64,000 nt of DNA from Georgenia ruanii (GTDB lineage: Bacteria; Actinomycetota; Actinomycetes; Actinomycetales; Actinomycetaceae): the NCBI RefSeq assembly GCF_009193175.1, contig NZ_VUKE01000011.1:1-64000 (forward strand), given 5' to 3'. Below are positions 24,575 to 33,973 of this stretch, in pieces. Both the position numbers and the translations under genes were made by a program. Positions within the stretch are counted from its first letter, which is position 1. Every line of letters starts with the position of its first letter. A model generated the notes under the pieces. The model saw only the letters and a program-made list of their open reading frames with translations. It had not been told where the DNA came from and ran no database searches.

Positions 24575-26161
24575 TCAGGCGCGGCTCAGCGCCGGCGCGC
24601 CGACCACGGCCGTGTACCGGGCGGTGATCTCCCCCGCCCGGTCGAGCGGCAGGATCGCCGCCACGTGGGCGTCGGGGCGCAGGAGCACCACGGCGTCCCC
24701 CGCCAGCCCGAAGCGGCGGCGCAGCCGGTCTGCGGGGTCGAACAGCGCCCGGTCGCGCAGGCCGGAGTCGTGCGGCGCGTCCCACCGGCTGACGACGTAG
24801 TGGCGCAGGCCCGGCACGGTCGGGCGCGGGATGGCAGGCTGGCGCCGGGCGTCGGCGAAGTGCAGGGCCACGAAGGAGTCCGCGCACAGGTCGTGGAGGT
24901 GGACAAGGCCCTCGGGCCCGAAGACGGGCAGGTCGGGCGCCCGGTCCCCCGTCACGACCGGCAGCGGCGCGTCGCCGGCCTTGACCATCGACCAGTCGCC
25001 GTCGCCCCCGACGTCGAGGCGGACGCCGAGCAGGGCCCGGGTGAAGGCGTTGCCCCAGTTCCCCTCCCCCATCGCGGAGACGTCAGCGGCGCGGCGGCCC
25101 ATGTTCGCCCGCGCCGCCTCGGCCAGCGCGCCGGACCCCTGGATCGCCACGGGCGCCTGCTCCTGCTCGTACCCGCCCAGCACGGTCTCGTCGGCCCAGC
25201 CGCGGAAGAGCCACGCGAGACGCCAGGGCAGGTTGGAGGCGTCGAGGACGCCGGTGTTCAGGCCCAGCGCCCACATGGGCGTGATGAGGTGCGCGGCGTC
25301 CCCCATGAGGAAGACCCGGCCCACGTTCCACGTCTCGGCCACCCGGTGGTGGACGCTGTAGATGTTGGTGCCCAGGATCTCCATGCTGTCGGTCTCGCCG
25401 ATGAAGCGGGCGACCTTCTCGGCGAACTCCTCCCGGCTCGGTTCCGGGCGGCCGGGCGGGAGCGGGAAGAGGAAGCGCCAGCAGTGGGGCTGGCGCACCA
25501 GCACCATCCACTCCTCCGGATCACCGAAGTACGCCAGGTACGGGTAGTCGCGCGGGTTGGCCAGGTCGAGGTCGACCTTCAGGTCGACGAGGGTGTACCG
25601 CTCCTCGAGGGTCTTGCCCTCGACCGTGATGCCGAGCTGCTCGCGGATGGTCGAACGGCCCCCGTCGCAGCCGAGCACATAGCTGACCTCCTCGCGTACC
25701 TCCCCCGCCGGGCCGTCGAGGACCAGCTCGACGCCGTCGCCGTCGTCGGCGAACTCGCGCAGCCGGTGGCCCATGCGCAGCGCGCCGGGAGCCTTGCGCT
25801 CGAGCGCGTCCCGCAGGAGCGGCTCGAGCTCGTGCTGGGGGATGTTGATGACGAACGGGTAGCGGGTGTCCTCGGTGAGGTCGCCGGTGCGTACGGAGAG
25901 CGTGGAGGCGTTCGTGGCCCGGTCCAGCTCGCCGATCTCGTCGACCCGCACGGCGGCGCGCAGCACGTCGTCCAGCGCCCCGTAGCGGTGGAGCACCTCG
26001 AGGGTGCGGGTGAGGATCGTGCCCGCCTTGGTGTCCAGCGAGAGGCGGTCGTCCTCCTCGAAGACGACGACGGGCACCCCGTAGTGGGCCAGGCCGATGG
26101 CGGTCACGAGCCCGACCGGGCCGCCGCCGACGACGGCCACGGGGCGTTCGAGGTTGGTCAC
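24575..26161 (-). CDS. FAD-dependent aromatic hydroxylase (MhpA/PheA-like), copy 1
   Basis: 528 residues of the class A flavoprotein monooxygenases. The FAD site is VAVVGGGPVGLVTAIGLAHYG; the DG motif is GCDGGRSTIREQLG (about 165); the GD motif is GRVFLMGDAAHLITPMWALG (about 290); the C-terminal 130 residues look like the thioredoxin-fold domain of phenol hydroxylases. It hydroxylates an aromatic ring using NAD(P)H and O2. The GTG start overlaps the stop of the upstream gene, with AAGGAGGAG before it. It is last in the cox-LLM unit; the gene at 39461 is a close paralogue. Confidence 0.9.
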   Translation of the reverse strand: MTNLERPVAVVGGGPVGLVTAIGLAHYGVPVVVFEEDDRLSLDTKAGTILTRTLEVLHRYGALDDVLRAAVRVDEIGELDRATNASTLSVRTGDLTEDTRYPFVINIPQHELEPLLRDALERKAPGALRMGHRLREFADDGDGVELVLDGPAGEVREEVSYVLGCDGGRSTIREQLGITVEGKTLEERYTLVDLKVDLDLANPRDYPYLAYFGDPEEWMVLVRQPHCWRFLFPLPPGRPEPSREEFAEKVARFIGETDSMEILGTNIYSVHHRVAETWNVGRVFLMGDAAHLITPMWALGLNTGVLDASNLPWRLAWLFRGWADETVLGGYEQEQAPVAIQGSGALAEAARANMGRRAADVSAMGEGNWGNAFTRALLGVRLDVGGDGDWSMVKAGDAPLPVVTGDRAPDLPVFGPEGLVHLHDLCADSFVALHFADARRQPAIPRPTVPGLRHYVVSRWDAPHDSGLRDRALFDPADRLRRRFGLAGDAVVLLRPDAHVAAILPLDRAGEITARYTAVVGAPALSRA

Positions 26162-27810
26162 TTCTCCTCCTTGCGGGGGCCCCGCGGGGCGGGGCCGGGA
26201 CGGGGGCCGGGGCGACGGACGGCCGGCCGGTCGGTGCGCCGGACGAGCCGGGTGGCGGCCCGGTAGCCGGAGCCGGCGCCCAGGCCCGGCCCGGGGTGGA
26301 CGGCGGCGCCGATGTGCAGCAGGGCGTCGACGCCGGTGCGGCCCGCCCCGTCGGGGAAGGGCCGCCACCACAGGTTCTGGTCGAGCTCGGCGGATCCGCC
26401 GTAGGGGTCACCCGCCACCGCGTTGGGGTTGCGCGCGAGCAGGTCGGGCGGGGTGGTGACGCGCACGTGGCGGATCGCGGCGTCGAGGTTCGGCGCGTGG
26501 GCGGCCACCCGCTGGAGGACACGTTCGGCGTAGGCGTGCGCCAGCGCCGCGGTCCAGCCCCCGTCGGTGCGCAGCTCACCGGCGGCGTCGCCGACCGGCG
26601 CGAAGGGCACCTCCTGCAGCTGCAGCCACAGCGCGCCGGCGCCGGGCGGCACCCGGGAGTGGTCGAGCAGGTGCTGACGGCCCACGACGACGGTGGGCCT
26701 CCTCGGCAGCAGGCCCGCCTCCGCCTCGGCGCAGGCGATGCCTGTCGAGGCCGAGCCGTCGCTGACGTGCACGAGGGGGACATCGGCCAGCCGCTCGTCG
26801 GTCCAGGCCAGCGGCCGGTCGAGGGTGACGTGGACGTGCATCGCCGCCCGGCCGGGTCGGTAGGACGCCGCTGCCGCGCGGTGGCGGGGGGATGCGGCTG
26901 GCCCGAGCAGCTGGCCGTAGAGGGCCTGCGGGGACACGGACGCCAGGACCGCCCGGCGGGCCGGGATACGCCGGCCGCCGGCTGACACGCCCACGGCCCG
27001 CCCGCCCCGCACGAGGATCTGCTCGACGGACGTGCCGGTCACCACCCGCACGCCGAGCTCGGCGAGCAGCCCCTCGAACGCGGCGACGAAGTTGCCGGCG
27101 CCGCCCTCCACCACCGGCAGGCCGGCCAGGTGGGTCGAGGCGGCGAAGACCGGGAGCATGAACCCGCCCGAGGCGCTGTCCGGGGACAGACCGGCGTGCA
27201 GCAGCCACGGCACCCACAGATGGTCGACCTCGCGGCCGCGGAAGGTCCGGGCCGCCCAGGACCGGCCCGAGGCGAGCAGGTCCCGGGCGAGGTGCTCCGT
27301 CCCGCGCAGGCCGAGCCGGCCGCCGAGGCCGAGGGCCGCCCGGACGCCGCCCAGGGAGCGCAGGTCCGCGCCCATGAGCGCGCCGATGTGGCCGGCGCGA
27401 CCGGCGAAGCCCTCCACCATGGCCAGGTACGCGCTCCGGTCGGCCCGGTCGGCGAGGGCGCGGGCGGTGGTCTCGGGGTCCCGGTGGGCGACGGTGACGC
27501 GCCCGTCATCGCCCACGCTGGCCGTGACCGCGCCGTCGGTGTTGCGGTAGCTCAGGCCGTGCCGGGCCAGGTCCGGGCCCAGCTCGGCGAAGGCCGGGGA
27601 GGTGACGAAGAGCGGGTGCCAGGAGGAGTACAGGTCGTCGACGTACCCCGGCGTGGTGGCCTCGCCGGAGGCGATGAAGCCGCCGATCCGCTCGTTGCGG
27701 TCGACCAGCACCACGTCCCAGCCCGCGCGGGCCAGCACGGCCGCCGCGACCATGCCGTTGACACCGGCACCGACGACGACGGCGTCGGGCGACACGGTCG
27801 GCGTGCTCAC
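26158..27810 (-). CDS. Phytoene-desaturase-like FAD-dependent oxidoreductase (COG1233), copy 2
   Basis: 550 residues: VVVGAGVNGMVAAAVLARAGW and DVVLVDRNERIGGF form the N-terminal FAD site; VVEGGAGNFVAAFEGLLAEL is the mid contact; the C-terminal flavin motif is LLHIGAAVHPGPGLGAGSGY, followed by a Pro/Arg-rich tail. It is a relative of copy 1 at 14668. It overlaps both neighbours by four bases, so it is co-expressed with the FMN reductase and the ring hydroxylase. Role inferred: oxidation of a pathway intermediate, not carotenoid synthesis. Confidence 0.88.
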   Translation of the reverse strand: MSTPTVSPDAVVVGAGVNGMVAAAVLARAGWDVVLVDRNERIGGFIASGEATTPGYVDDLYSSWHPLFVTSPAFAELGPDLARHGLSYRNTDGAVTASVGDDGRVTVAHRDPETTARALADRADRSAYLAMVEGFAGRAGHIGALMGADLRSLGGVRAALGLGGRLGLRGTEHLARDLLASGRSWAARTFRGREVDHLWVPWLLHAGLSPDSASGGFMLPVFAASTHLAGLPVVEGGAGNFVAAFEGLLAELGVRVVTGTSVEQILVRGGRAVGVSAGGRRIPARRAVLASVSPQALYGQLLGPAASPRHRAAAASYRPGRAAMHVHVTLDRPLAWTDERLADVPLVHVSDGSASTGIACAEAEAGLLPRRPTVVVGRQHLLDHSRVPPGAGALWLQLQEVPFAPVGDAAGELRTDGGWTAALAHAYAERVLQRVAAHAPNLDAAIRHVRVTTPPDLLARNPNAVAGDPYGGSAELDQNLWWRPFPDGAGRTGVDALLHIGAAVHPGPGLGAGSGYRAATRLVRRTDRPAVRRPGPRPGPAPRGPRKEEK

Positions 27811-28319
27811 GCGGCCCGCCGGGCGGCGAGGCCGGGGCGCAGCACGGGCAGGTGCGTGGCGCACCATGCCTCGAGGGCGGCGTCGGGGTCGGCCAGGTCG
27901 GACTCGAGCACGAACACCCCGCGGGTGGGCATGCTCGCGCCGATCTCCACGAGCACCGGGCGCAGGGAGGTCTCGACGGCGAGGGCGTGGTGCGGGGCAC
28001 CGGCCACCATGAGCGGCACGGTGGGGATGCCGAGCAGCGCGTCGGCGCCGAACCGGTCGAGGAACGCCTTGAGCAGGCCGGTATAGGCGGCCTTGTACGT
28101 GGGCGAGGCGACGACGAGGGCGGCCGCCCCGCGCACCGCCTCCACGGCCGCCGCGACCCGGGCCGAGGCAGGGTCGAAGAGCTCCCCGGCGAGGTCTGCG
28201 AGCTCGACGACGCGGACCTCGCCGTCGCCGGCCACCCGCCGGCCCAGCGCGGTCGCCACCGCGGCGGTGCGCGAGCCGGGCCGGGGGTTCCCCACGACCA
28301 CGACGACGGGACGGCTCAT
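27807..28319 (-). CDS. NADPH-dependent FMN reductase
   Basis: 170 residues with the flavodoxin-like fold: VVVVVGNPRPGSRTAAVATAL binds the flavin phosphate and ALVVASPTYKAAYTGLLKAFLDRF is the SsuE/MsuE-type loop. It would supply FMNH2 to the LLM monooxygenase encoded directly upstream, whose stop codon overlaps its start. Confidence 0.92.
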   Translation of the reverse strand: MSRPVVVVVGNPRPGSRTAAVATALGRRVAGDGEVRVVELADLAGELFDPASARVAAAVEAVRGAAALVVASPTYKAAYTGLLKAFLDRFGADALLGIPTVPLMVAGAPHHALAVETSLRPVLVEIGASMPTRGVFVLESDLADPDAALEAWCATHLPVLRPGLAARRAA

Positions 28320-29443
28320 CGGGGCTTCCGCACGCCCTTGCGCTCCAGGCGCGGGAGGACCTCCTGCGCGAAGTACTCCAGCTCGGAGACATAGTCGACG
28401 AACGCGAGGGTCAGGCCGGAGAAACCGGCCCGGTAGTAGCGCTCGAGCTCGTCGGCGACGTCGTCGGGCGTGCCGTACAGCGGGACGGAGCCGTGCCCGG
28501 CGGCGAAGCGCGACCGGTAGGTGGCCAGCATCTCCGGGGTGAAGGACTTGGCGTGCAGGTTCTGCAGGCGCATGAGGTTGTCGACGGCGGACCAGTCGGC
28601 GTTCTCCTCGGCGTAGTAGCGCAGGAAGTCCTCGGCCTCCCCGCGGGTGGGCCGGCAGACCACGTGGCTGGGCGTGAACACGCCGAACTTGCGGCCGTAG
28701 GCCTCGCGGGCGTGGCTGGTGAGCTTCTCGACCACTCCGGCGCCGTCGTCGGGCCCGAAGACGTTGGTGAAGACGTAGTCGGCGTTGCGGGCGCCGAACT
28801 CCCGCCCCTGCCCGGAGGAGCCAGCATTGAGGATGGGCATGCGACCCGCGAACGGCTTGGGGTTGCCGTAGATGTGCTTGCCCTGGAAGAACCGGCCCTG
28901 GTGGTCGAACGGCTCGTCCTCGCTCCAGATGCGCTCGATGAGGTCGAACCACTCCTGGGCCAGCGCGTAGCGGTCGTCGTGCTCGGTGGGCAGGTCCACC
29001 CCGAAGATCTCGTACTCGGGCTGGTTCCAGCCGGCGACCACGTTCAGCCCGGCGCGGCCGTGGCTGAGCTGGTCGATGGTGGCCAGCTGCTTGGCGACGA
29101 CGATCGGGTGGTTGAAGGCGGTGTGGACGGTGGAGAAGATGGTGATGTTCTTGGTCTTGGCGAGCAGCCCGGCCGCCCACGTGATGGTCTCGAGGACACC
29201 GCCGTGGAAGTTCGTCTCACCGCCGTAGCCGATCCACCGGGCGATCGGCAGCAGGAAGTCGATGCCCACCTCGTCGGCGAGGACCGCCATGCGCTCGTTG
29301 TCGTCCCAGCTGGCGCTCCAGCGCTCCTCGATCTTGGTCACGGCAAACCCGCCGGAGCAGTTCGCGCTGAACAGGCCGAGCTTCAGGCCGGTGTCGGTGA
29401 GCATGGGGCGCTGCACGCCGGTCGCGGTCGTCTGGGTCATCAT
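28316..29443 (-). CDS. LLM-class flavin-dependent monooxygenase (RutA/SfnG-like)
   Basis: 375 residues of the luciferase-like fold. LKLGLFSANCSGGFAVTK, ATIDQLSHGRAGLNVVAGWN and MPILNAGSSGQGREFGARNADYVF match the RutA/SfnG group. RutA opens the uracil ring; SfnG and relatives cleave C-S bonds. An AGGAG precedes the ATG at 29443. The partner FMN reductase follows with a four-base overlap. The cluster context (molybdenum hydroxylase upstream) favours oxidative cleavage of a lactam-type ring, but the sequence alone does not prove it. Confidence 0.88.
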   Translation of the reverse strand: MMTQTTATGVQRPMLTDTGLKLGLFSANCSGGFAVTKIEERWSASWDDNERMAVLADEVGIDFLLPIARWIGYGGETNFHGGVLETITWAAGLLAKTKNITIFSTVHTAFNHPIVVAKQLATIDQLSHGRAGLNVVAGWNQPEYEIFGVDLPTEHDDRYALAQEWFDLIERIWSEDEPFDHQGRFFQGKHIYGNPKPFAGRMPILNAGSSGQGREFGARNADYVFTNVFGPDDGAGVVEKLTSHAREAYGRKFGVFTPSHVVCRPTRGEAEDFLRYYAEENADWSAVDNLMRLQNLHAKSFTPEMLATYRSRFAAGHGSVPLYGTPDDVADELERYYRAGFSGLTLAFVDYVSELEYFAQEVLPRLERKGVRKPR

Positions 29444-29590
29444 GGGTCTCCTGGTAAGGCTGGAACAGGCAGATCGGTGGGTGGGCACGCCGGGGGGCGG
29501 CGGCCGCAGTGCGCGGCCGCCGCGGGCGGGCGAGGATCGGTGGACCGGCGCCGGCGTGGGTCGAACGCGCCGGCGCGGGCCCGGCTCGGC

Positions 29591-30025
29591 TCAGCCGCGT
29601 GCGCTGGCGGCCGCGGCCGCCTGGAGCACGTCCCCGATGGCTCGGGTGACGATCTCGGCGCCCACGCGCTGACCCACGCTGGCCGCGGTGCCGCCGAGGA
29701 GGACGTCGGCCTCCCAGCGCACCGTCGAGCCGCCGTCAGCGGGGTCGAAGCTGAGCAGGAGGTCGGCGTCGACGAGGTTGCTCCCCCGGGTGGCGCGCAC
29801 GGCGACCGCGGCGGAGGAGTCGGTGACCCGCCCGGGGGTGATGGTCGTCGTGAACCGGATCGGGCCGAGGGAGATGACGGGGTAGTACTCCACGCGGAGC
29901 GAGCCGTCCTCCGCGACCTCGACGTCCCGGAAGGCCGGGACGCCGGCGAGCACCTCGGGCGAGGCGGCCAGCGACCGCAGCGCGTCGGGAGCGGCGGGGG
30001 TGTCGAACGTGCCGGCGAGCTTCAT
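29591..30025 (-). CDS. coxG: CoxG-like SRPBCC protein
   Basis: 144 residues: LAGTFDTPAAPDALRSLAASPEVLAGVPAF is the START-like opening of CO-dehydrogenase subunit G proteins. It is shorter than CoxG of carboxydotrophs and has no C-terminal membrane segment. It overlaps the coxL stop by four bases. Likely role: docking or maturation of the molybdenum hydroxylase. Symbol used by family resemblance only. Confidence 0.82.
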   Translation of the reverse strand: MKLAGTFDTPAAPDALRSLAASPEVLAGVPAFRDVEVAEDGSLRVEYYPVISLGPIRFTTTITPGRVTDSSAAVAVRATRGSNLVDADLLLSFDPADGGSTVRWEADVLLGGTAASVGQRVGAEIVTRAIGDVLQAAAAASARG

Positions 30026-32469
30026 CGGATCACCTTGACCTTGGCGGAGTTGGCCCCGGCGAGGAGGTCGAGGACCACCTCGGAGGGGACGTGGCTGTCG
30101 AGGACCATGCCCGTGTCGCCCAGCGCGTCCTGCACCGCGGCGCCCAGGGTGTGCTGGGGGGCGCCGCCGCCCTCGCCCATTCCCTTGGCGCCGGTGGGCG
30201 TGAACGGCGAGGGGCTGACGACGTTGTCGTAGCGCAGCGTCGGCATGTCGTATGCGGTGGCGGCGTGGTAGTCGTAGAAGTTCGCGCCGAGCAGCTGCCC
30301 GTCCGGCGTGTAGTGGAAGTTCTCGAAGAGCGCCGCGGACAGACCGTGGGCCGTGGCGCCGTGCACCTGGCCCTGGATGAGCATCGGGTTGATGGGGTTG
30401 CCGCAGTCGTCGACCATCCCGTACCGCAGCACCGTCACCTGGCCGGTGTCCTCGTCGATCTCCACGACGGCCGCGTGGACCTGCGTGGAGTACGTGAGGG
30501 TGAGGTTGCCCTTCTTCGTCTCGATGTCCGGCACGGTGAACGGGGCGTTGTACACGCCACGGCCGACCAGGGTGACGGTCTCGGCCAGCTCGCGGGGCAG
30601 CTCCGCCGGCGACATGTGGACCAGCCAGCCCACCGCCTGGATGGGCATCTGCCGGTCCGGGTCGCCGGCGACCTTGACCATCCCGTCCTCGAGGACGAGC
30701 TCCTCGGCGGTCGCGCCCAGCTGGGAGCCGGCCACGAGCTTGATCTCCCGGATGAGCTTGTTGGTCGCATCGATGAGCGCCCCGATGCCGGTGACGACGA
30801 ACTGGGAGGCGTACGAGCCGGAGAACCCGGTCTGCGCGCCCAGCAGCGAGTCCCCGCCGCGGTGGGTGATGAGGTCCTCCGGCCGCAGGCCCAGCATGTC
30901 CGCGACGACCTGCGCCATCGTGGTCTCGTGCCCCTGGCCGTAGGCGACGCCGCCGGTGACGACGTAGACGGAGCCGTCCGAGCCCATGCGCACCAGCCCG
31001 GCCTCGGTGTTGCCGCTCATCCCGGAGTTGGGGTTGATGTAGCGCGACTGGCCGAAGTTGTTGGTGCCGGAGTCAAGGGTGGACCCGATGCCGATGCCGA
31101 TCCGCTTGCCGGTGCCCACGGCGGCGACCTGGAGCCGCTTGGCGTCCTCGTAGTCGATGAGCTCGAGCACCTTGCGCAGGCTCTCGGGCAGGTTGCCCGA
31201 GTCGTACACGCACTCGTTGACCGTCGTGTAGGGGTACTGCTCCGGCTGGATGTAGTTCTTGAGCCGGAACTCCACGGGGTCGAAGCCGAGCTTGGTGGCG
31301 GCGATGTCGAAGAGGCGCTCCATCGCCCACAGGTGCTGCATGCGGGAGTAGCCGCGCACGGGCAGGGTCGGGCCCTTGTTGGTGTAGACCGACTTCCAGT
31401 TCACGCGCAGGTGCTTGATCTGGTAGCAGGCGTTGGCCACCTGGGACCAGATCGGGGCGCCGAGCGGCTCGTAGCGGGTGTAGGCGCCGTGGTCGTCGAG
31501 GGCGTCGTAGGTGACGCCGAGGACGGTGCCGTCGTTCTGCACGGCGATCTTGAGGTTGGTGAAGGTGCGCTCGTTGGAGTGGCCGCCCTCCATGTGCGCC
31601 TCGGAGCGGGTCTGGGTCCAGCGCACGGGCCGGCGGAACTTCCGCGCCATGAGCGCCAGCGCGACCATGGGGATGAACATCCCCACCTTGACGCCGAAGG
31701 AGCCGCCGATGTCCTTGCTCAGCAGCCGGATCTTCTCCACGGGGTGACGCAGCGCCTTGGAGATCATCAGCAGCGTCAGCTGTGGCTGGGCGCAGCCGCT
31801 CTGGATCGTGAAGGTGTCCATGCCCGCGTCGTAGTCGACCGAGACGACGAAGGTCTCCAGCGGTGTCGGGGAGAAGCGGTGGAAGTGCAGCTCGTCGACC
31901 TCGATGACGTGGTCGGCGTTCTCCAGGGCGAAGTCGATGTCGCCGAAGTCGAAGTCGCCCTGCCAGGAGACGTTCGAGCCGATGCCCTCGTGCAGCACCG
32001 GCGCCTCGGGCCGCACCGCGTCGCGAGCGTCGACGACGACGGGCAGGGGCTCGTACTCCACCACGACGGCCGCGGCGGCGTCGCGGGCCGCCTCGCGGGA
32101 GTCGGCGGCGACGGCGACCACGGGCTCGCCGACGTACCGGACCTTGCCGCCGCTGGCCAGGGGGCGGTCGACCTCGGCGGCGCCGGGGCCGGCCTGGTAC
32201 TCGATGAAGGGGTCGCTGAGCTCCTCGACGTCCTGCGGGGTCAGCGTCCCGACGAAGCCCTCGACCAGTGCGGCGCCGGAGACGTCGATCTTGGTGATGC
32301 GGGCGTGGGCGTAGGGGGACCGGACGAACTGGACGTAGGCGAGACGGTAGGTGGGGGTGTCGTCGGCGAACTCGCCCTCGGCACGCAGGAGGCGGTCGTC
32401 CTCGCGGCGGAGGACCGCCTGTCCCTCGTACTTCTGCTTGGCCATCGCCGTCGTGGAGGTGGTGGTCAT
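30022..32469 (-). CDS. Molybdenum hydroxylase large subunit (xanthine dehydrogenase/CoxL family)
   Basis: 815 residues. QAVLRREDDRLLRAEGEFADD starts the a/b hammerhead domain; DIGGSFGVK and LPVRGYSRMQ line the cofactor pocket; the catalytic Glu is in AKGMGEGGGAPQ near 765. The loop reading PVRGYSR differs from the VAYRCSFR loop of true (form I) CO dehydrogenase and from the AYRGAGR of form II enzymes. A carbocyclic or N-heterocyclic hydroxylase is therefore more likely than CODH. It lies between coxS and coxG with four-base overlaps and needs MCD cofactor from the moaA/mocA/xdhC genes. Confidence 0.93.
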   Translation of the reverse strand: MTTTSTTAMAKQKYEGQAVLRREDDRLLRAEGEFADDTPTYRLAYVQFVRSPYAHARITKIDVSGAALVEGFVGTLTPQDVEELSDPFIEYQAGPGAAEVDRPLASGGKVRYVGEPVVAVAADSREAARDAAAAVVVEYEPLPVVVDARDAVRPEAPVLHEGIGSNVSWQGDFDFGDIDFALENADHVIEVDELHFHRFSPTPLETFVVSVDYDAGMDTFTIQSGCAQPQLTLLMISKALRHPVEKIRLLSKDIGGSFGVKVGMFIPMVALALMARKFRRPVRWTQTRSEAHMEGGHSNERTFTNLKIAVQNDGTVLGVTYDALDDHGAYTRYEPLGAPIWSQVANACYQIKHLRVNWKSVYTNKGPTLPVRGYSRMQHLWAMERLFDIAATKLGFDPVEFRLKNYIQPEQYPYTTVNECVYDSGNLPESLRKVLELIDYEDAKRLQVAAVGTGKRIGIGIGSTLDSGTNNFGQSRYINPNSGMSGNTEAGLVRMGSDGSVYVVTGGVAYGQGHETTMAQVVADMLGLRPEDLITHRGGDSLLGAQTGFSGSYASQFVVTGIGALIDATNKLIREIKLVAGSQLGATAEELVLEDGMVKVAGDPDRQMPIQAVGWLVHMSPAELPRELAETVTLVGRGVYNAPFTVPDIETKKGNLTLTYSTQVHAAVVEIDEDTGQVTVLRYGMVDDCGNPINPMLIQGQVHGATAHGLSAALFENFHYTPDGQLLGANFYDYHAATAYDMPTLRYDNVVSPSPFTPTGAKGMGEGGGAPQHTLGAAVQDALGDTGMVLDSHVPSEVVLDLLAGANSAKVKVIR

Positions 32470-33020
32470 GCCCGCGCCTCCTCGGCCTCGGTGTGGCGGC
32501 CGTGCGGCAGCGGGGCGTCGGCCCCGCCGGCGGCGCAGACGGCGTTGACGATGTTCTCGTAGCCGGTGCAGCGGCAGATGTTGCCCTTCAGGGCCCGGCG
32601 CACCGACTCGTTGGTGACCTCTTCACCCGACTCGAGGAAGTCGGTGGCGGTCATGAGGAACCCGGAGGTGCAGTAGCCGCACTGGAGTGCGTGGTGCTCC
32701 TTGAACTTCTGCTGCAGGTCGTTCAGCGTGCCGTCCTCCGCGGCGAGCGACGCGGCGGTCTCGACCTCGGAGCCGTCGGCCTGCACGGCCAGGATCATGC
32801 AGGACTTGGCGAGCTTGCCGTCCCAGCGGACGGTGCAGGCGCCGCAGTTGCCCGTGTCGCAGCCGATCTTCGGGCCACGTCGGTCGAGGTCGTCGCGCAG
32901 CCAGTGGACGAGCAGCTTGCGCGAGGGGACGACGCCCGTGCGCGTCTCGCCGTCGACGGTGACGGTGATGGCGTGGAGATCCGGACCTGTGAGCAGGTCC
33001 GCGGTGGTCTGCTGGCTCAT
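32466..33020 (-). CDS. Molybdenum hydroxylase 2Fe-2S subunit (CoxS-like)
   Basis: 184 residues. The plant-type 2Fe-2S site is CDTGNCGACTV plus a later Cys in AKSCM; the second cluster is CGYCTSGF and ICRCTGY. It passes electrons from the molybdenum site to FAD in the CoxM-type subunit. The ATG at 33020 overlaps the coxM stop. The C-terminal tail is about 25 residues longer than usual and acidic. Confidence 0.95.
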   Translation of the reverse strand: MSQQTTADLLTGPDLHAITVTVDGETRTGVVPSRKLLVHWLRDDLDRRGPKIGCDTGNCGACTVRWDGKLAKSCMILAVQADGSEVETAASLAAEDGTLNDLQQKFKEHHALQCGYCTSGFLMTATDFLESGEEVTNESVRRALKGNICRCTGYENIVNAVCAAGGADAPLPHGRHTEAEEARA

Positions 33021-33883
33021 GCCTGCTCCTTCTCGATGAGGTCGACCAGGGCCCGGCGCAGCTGCACCTTGGCCATCGCGCGCCGGTACTGGGCGCTGCC
33101 GTGGGTGTCGGAGATGGTCTCGAACGGCTCGGTGTCGAAGGCCTTCAGCGCCGCCGTGACCGCCTCGGGGGCGGCCGGGCGCCCGGCGAGCGCGGCCTCC
33201 ACCGCGGACAGGCGCAGCGGGGAGCCGGGCACCGCGCCGAGGAAGACGCGCGGGTCGGCGAGCGTGCCGCCGCTGACGCCGGCTCGCACCACCACCCGGG
33301 CCAGCGCCCACGAGTCCCGGGCGAGCTGCATGTGGCGGTGGACCAGGCGGTCCGCCACCGGCAGCCCGGGGACGTGCACGGCGAGGAGCAGCCCGCCGCC
33401 GGTCACCGCGGTACACAGGGCGCCGCGGAAGAAGTCCGCCGCGGGCAGGGTGACGGTGGCGCCGTCGACGATGACCTCGAAGGTGGCGCCCAGCGCCGAG
33501 AGCAGCGGCGGGAAGTTGTTCGTGGGGTCGTTCAGCGAGACGTTCCCGCCGATGGTGCCCCGGTTGCGGACCTGGCGGTCCACCAGGCCGGCGGCCATCT
33601 CGGCCACGGCCGGGACCACCTCGTTGACGAGGGGATCGGAGGCCAGCTCGGCGTACGTCGTCGCCGCGCCGATCCGGAGGCCGTCGGCGGAGCGCGCGAC
33701 GCCGCGCAGCTCGTCGAGGGCGTGCACGTCGATCAGCGCCGACGGCGAGACCAGGTCCAGCTTGAGGGCGTTGATCAGCGTCTGGCCACCGGCCAGCACG
33801 GCCGAGCCCGGTACCTCGCGCAGGAGGGTGGCGGCATGCCCGGCGCTCTGCGGCCGGACGTACCGGAAGGGCGGAAGAATCAT
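33017..33883 (-). CDS. Molybdenum hydroxylase FAD subunit (CoxM-like)
   Basis: 288 residues: FRYVRPQSAGHAATLLRE, the FAD loop AVLAGGQTLINALKLDL and the second FAD motif RNRGTIGGNVSLNDPTNNFPP. It is the first gene of a minus-strand unit that continues through coxS, coxL, coxG, LLM, FMN reductase, FAD oxidoreductase and ring hydroxylase. The exact island operator lies about 75 bases upstream. Confidence 0.94.
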   Translation of the reverse strand: MILPPFRYVRPQSAGHAATLLREVPGSAVLAGGQTLINALKLDLVSPSALIDVHALDELRGVARSADGLRIGAATTYAELASDPLVNEVVPAVAEMAAGLVDRQVRNRGTIGGNVSLNDPTNNFPPLLSALGATFEVIVDGATVTLPAADFFRGALCTAVTGGGLLLAVHVPGLPVADRLVHRHMQLARDSWALARVVVRAGVSGGTLADPRVFLGAVPGSPLRLSAVEAALAGRPAAPEAVTAALKAFDTEPFETISDTHGSAQYRRAMAKVQLRRALVDLIEKEQA

Positions 33884-33959
33884 GAAGGGGACCTTCCTCT
33901 CGAGCCCGGGGGCTCGTTCGTCGTCGTCGACTCGAATGGCGGGAAGCATCGCGAATCTG

Positions 33960-33973
33960 TGATCACATGTCAA
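33960..33973 (-). promoter_or_regulatory. Island operator (exact core) upstream of coxM
   Basis: Minus-strand TTGACATGTGATCA, extended to TTGACATGTGATCACA. TTGACA would serve as the -35; 17 bases on stands GATGCT, a poor -10. It is identical in its 14-base core to the sites at 13462, 46491 and 48146. Confidence 0.75.

Noticed and set aside
30091-32562. Open frame of more than 800 codons opposite the molybdenum hydroxylase large subunit
   Set aside because: Its translation is low-complexity (Val/Ala/Gly/Asp/His) and mirrors the coxL-type gene in reverse. The minus-strand gene has clear motifs.
30022-33883. Assignment of the three-subunit enzyme as carbon monoxide dehydrogenase
   Set aside because: The active-site loop differs from both CODH forms and the context is aromatic catabolism. 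Kept as an unspecified molybdenum hydroxylase.
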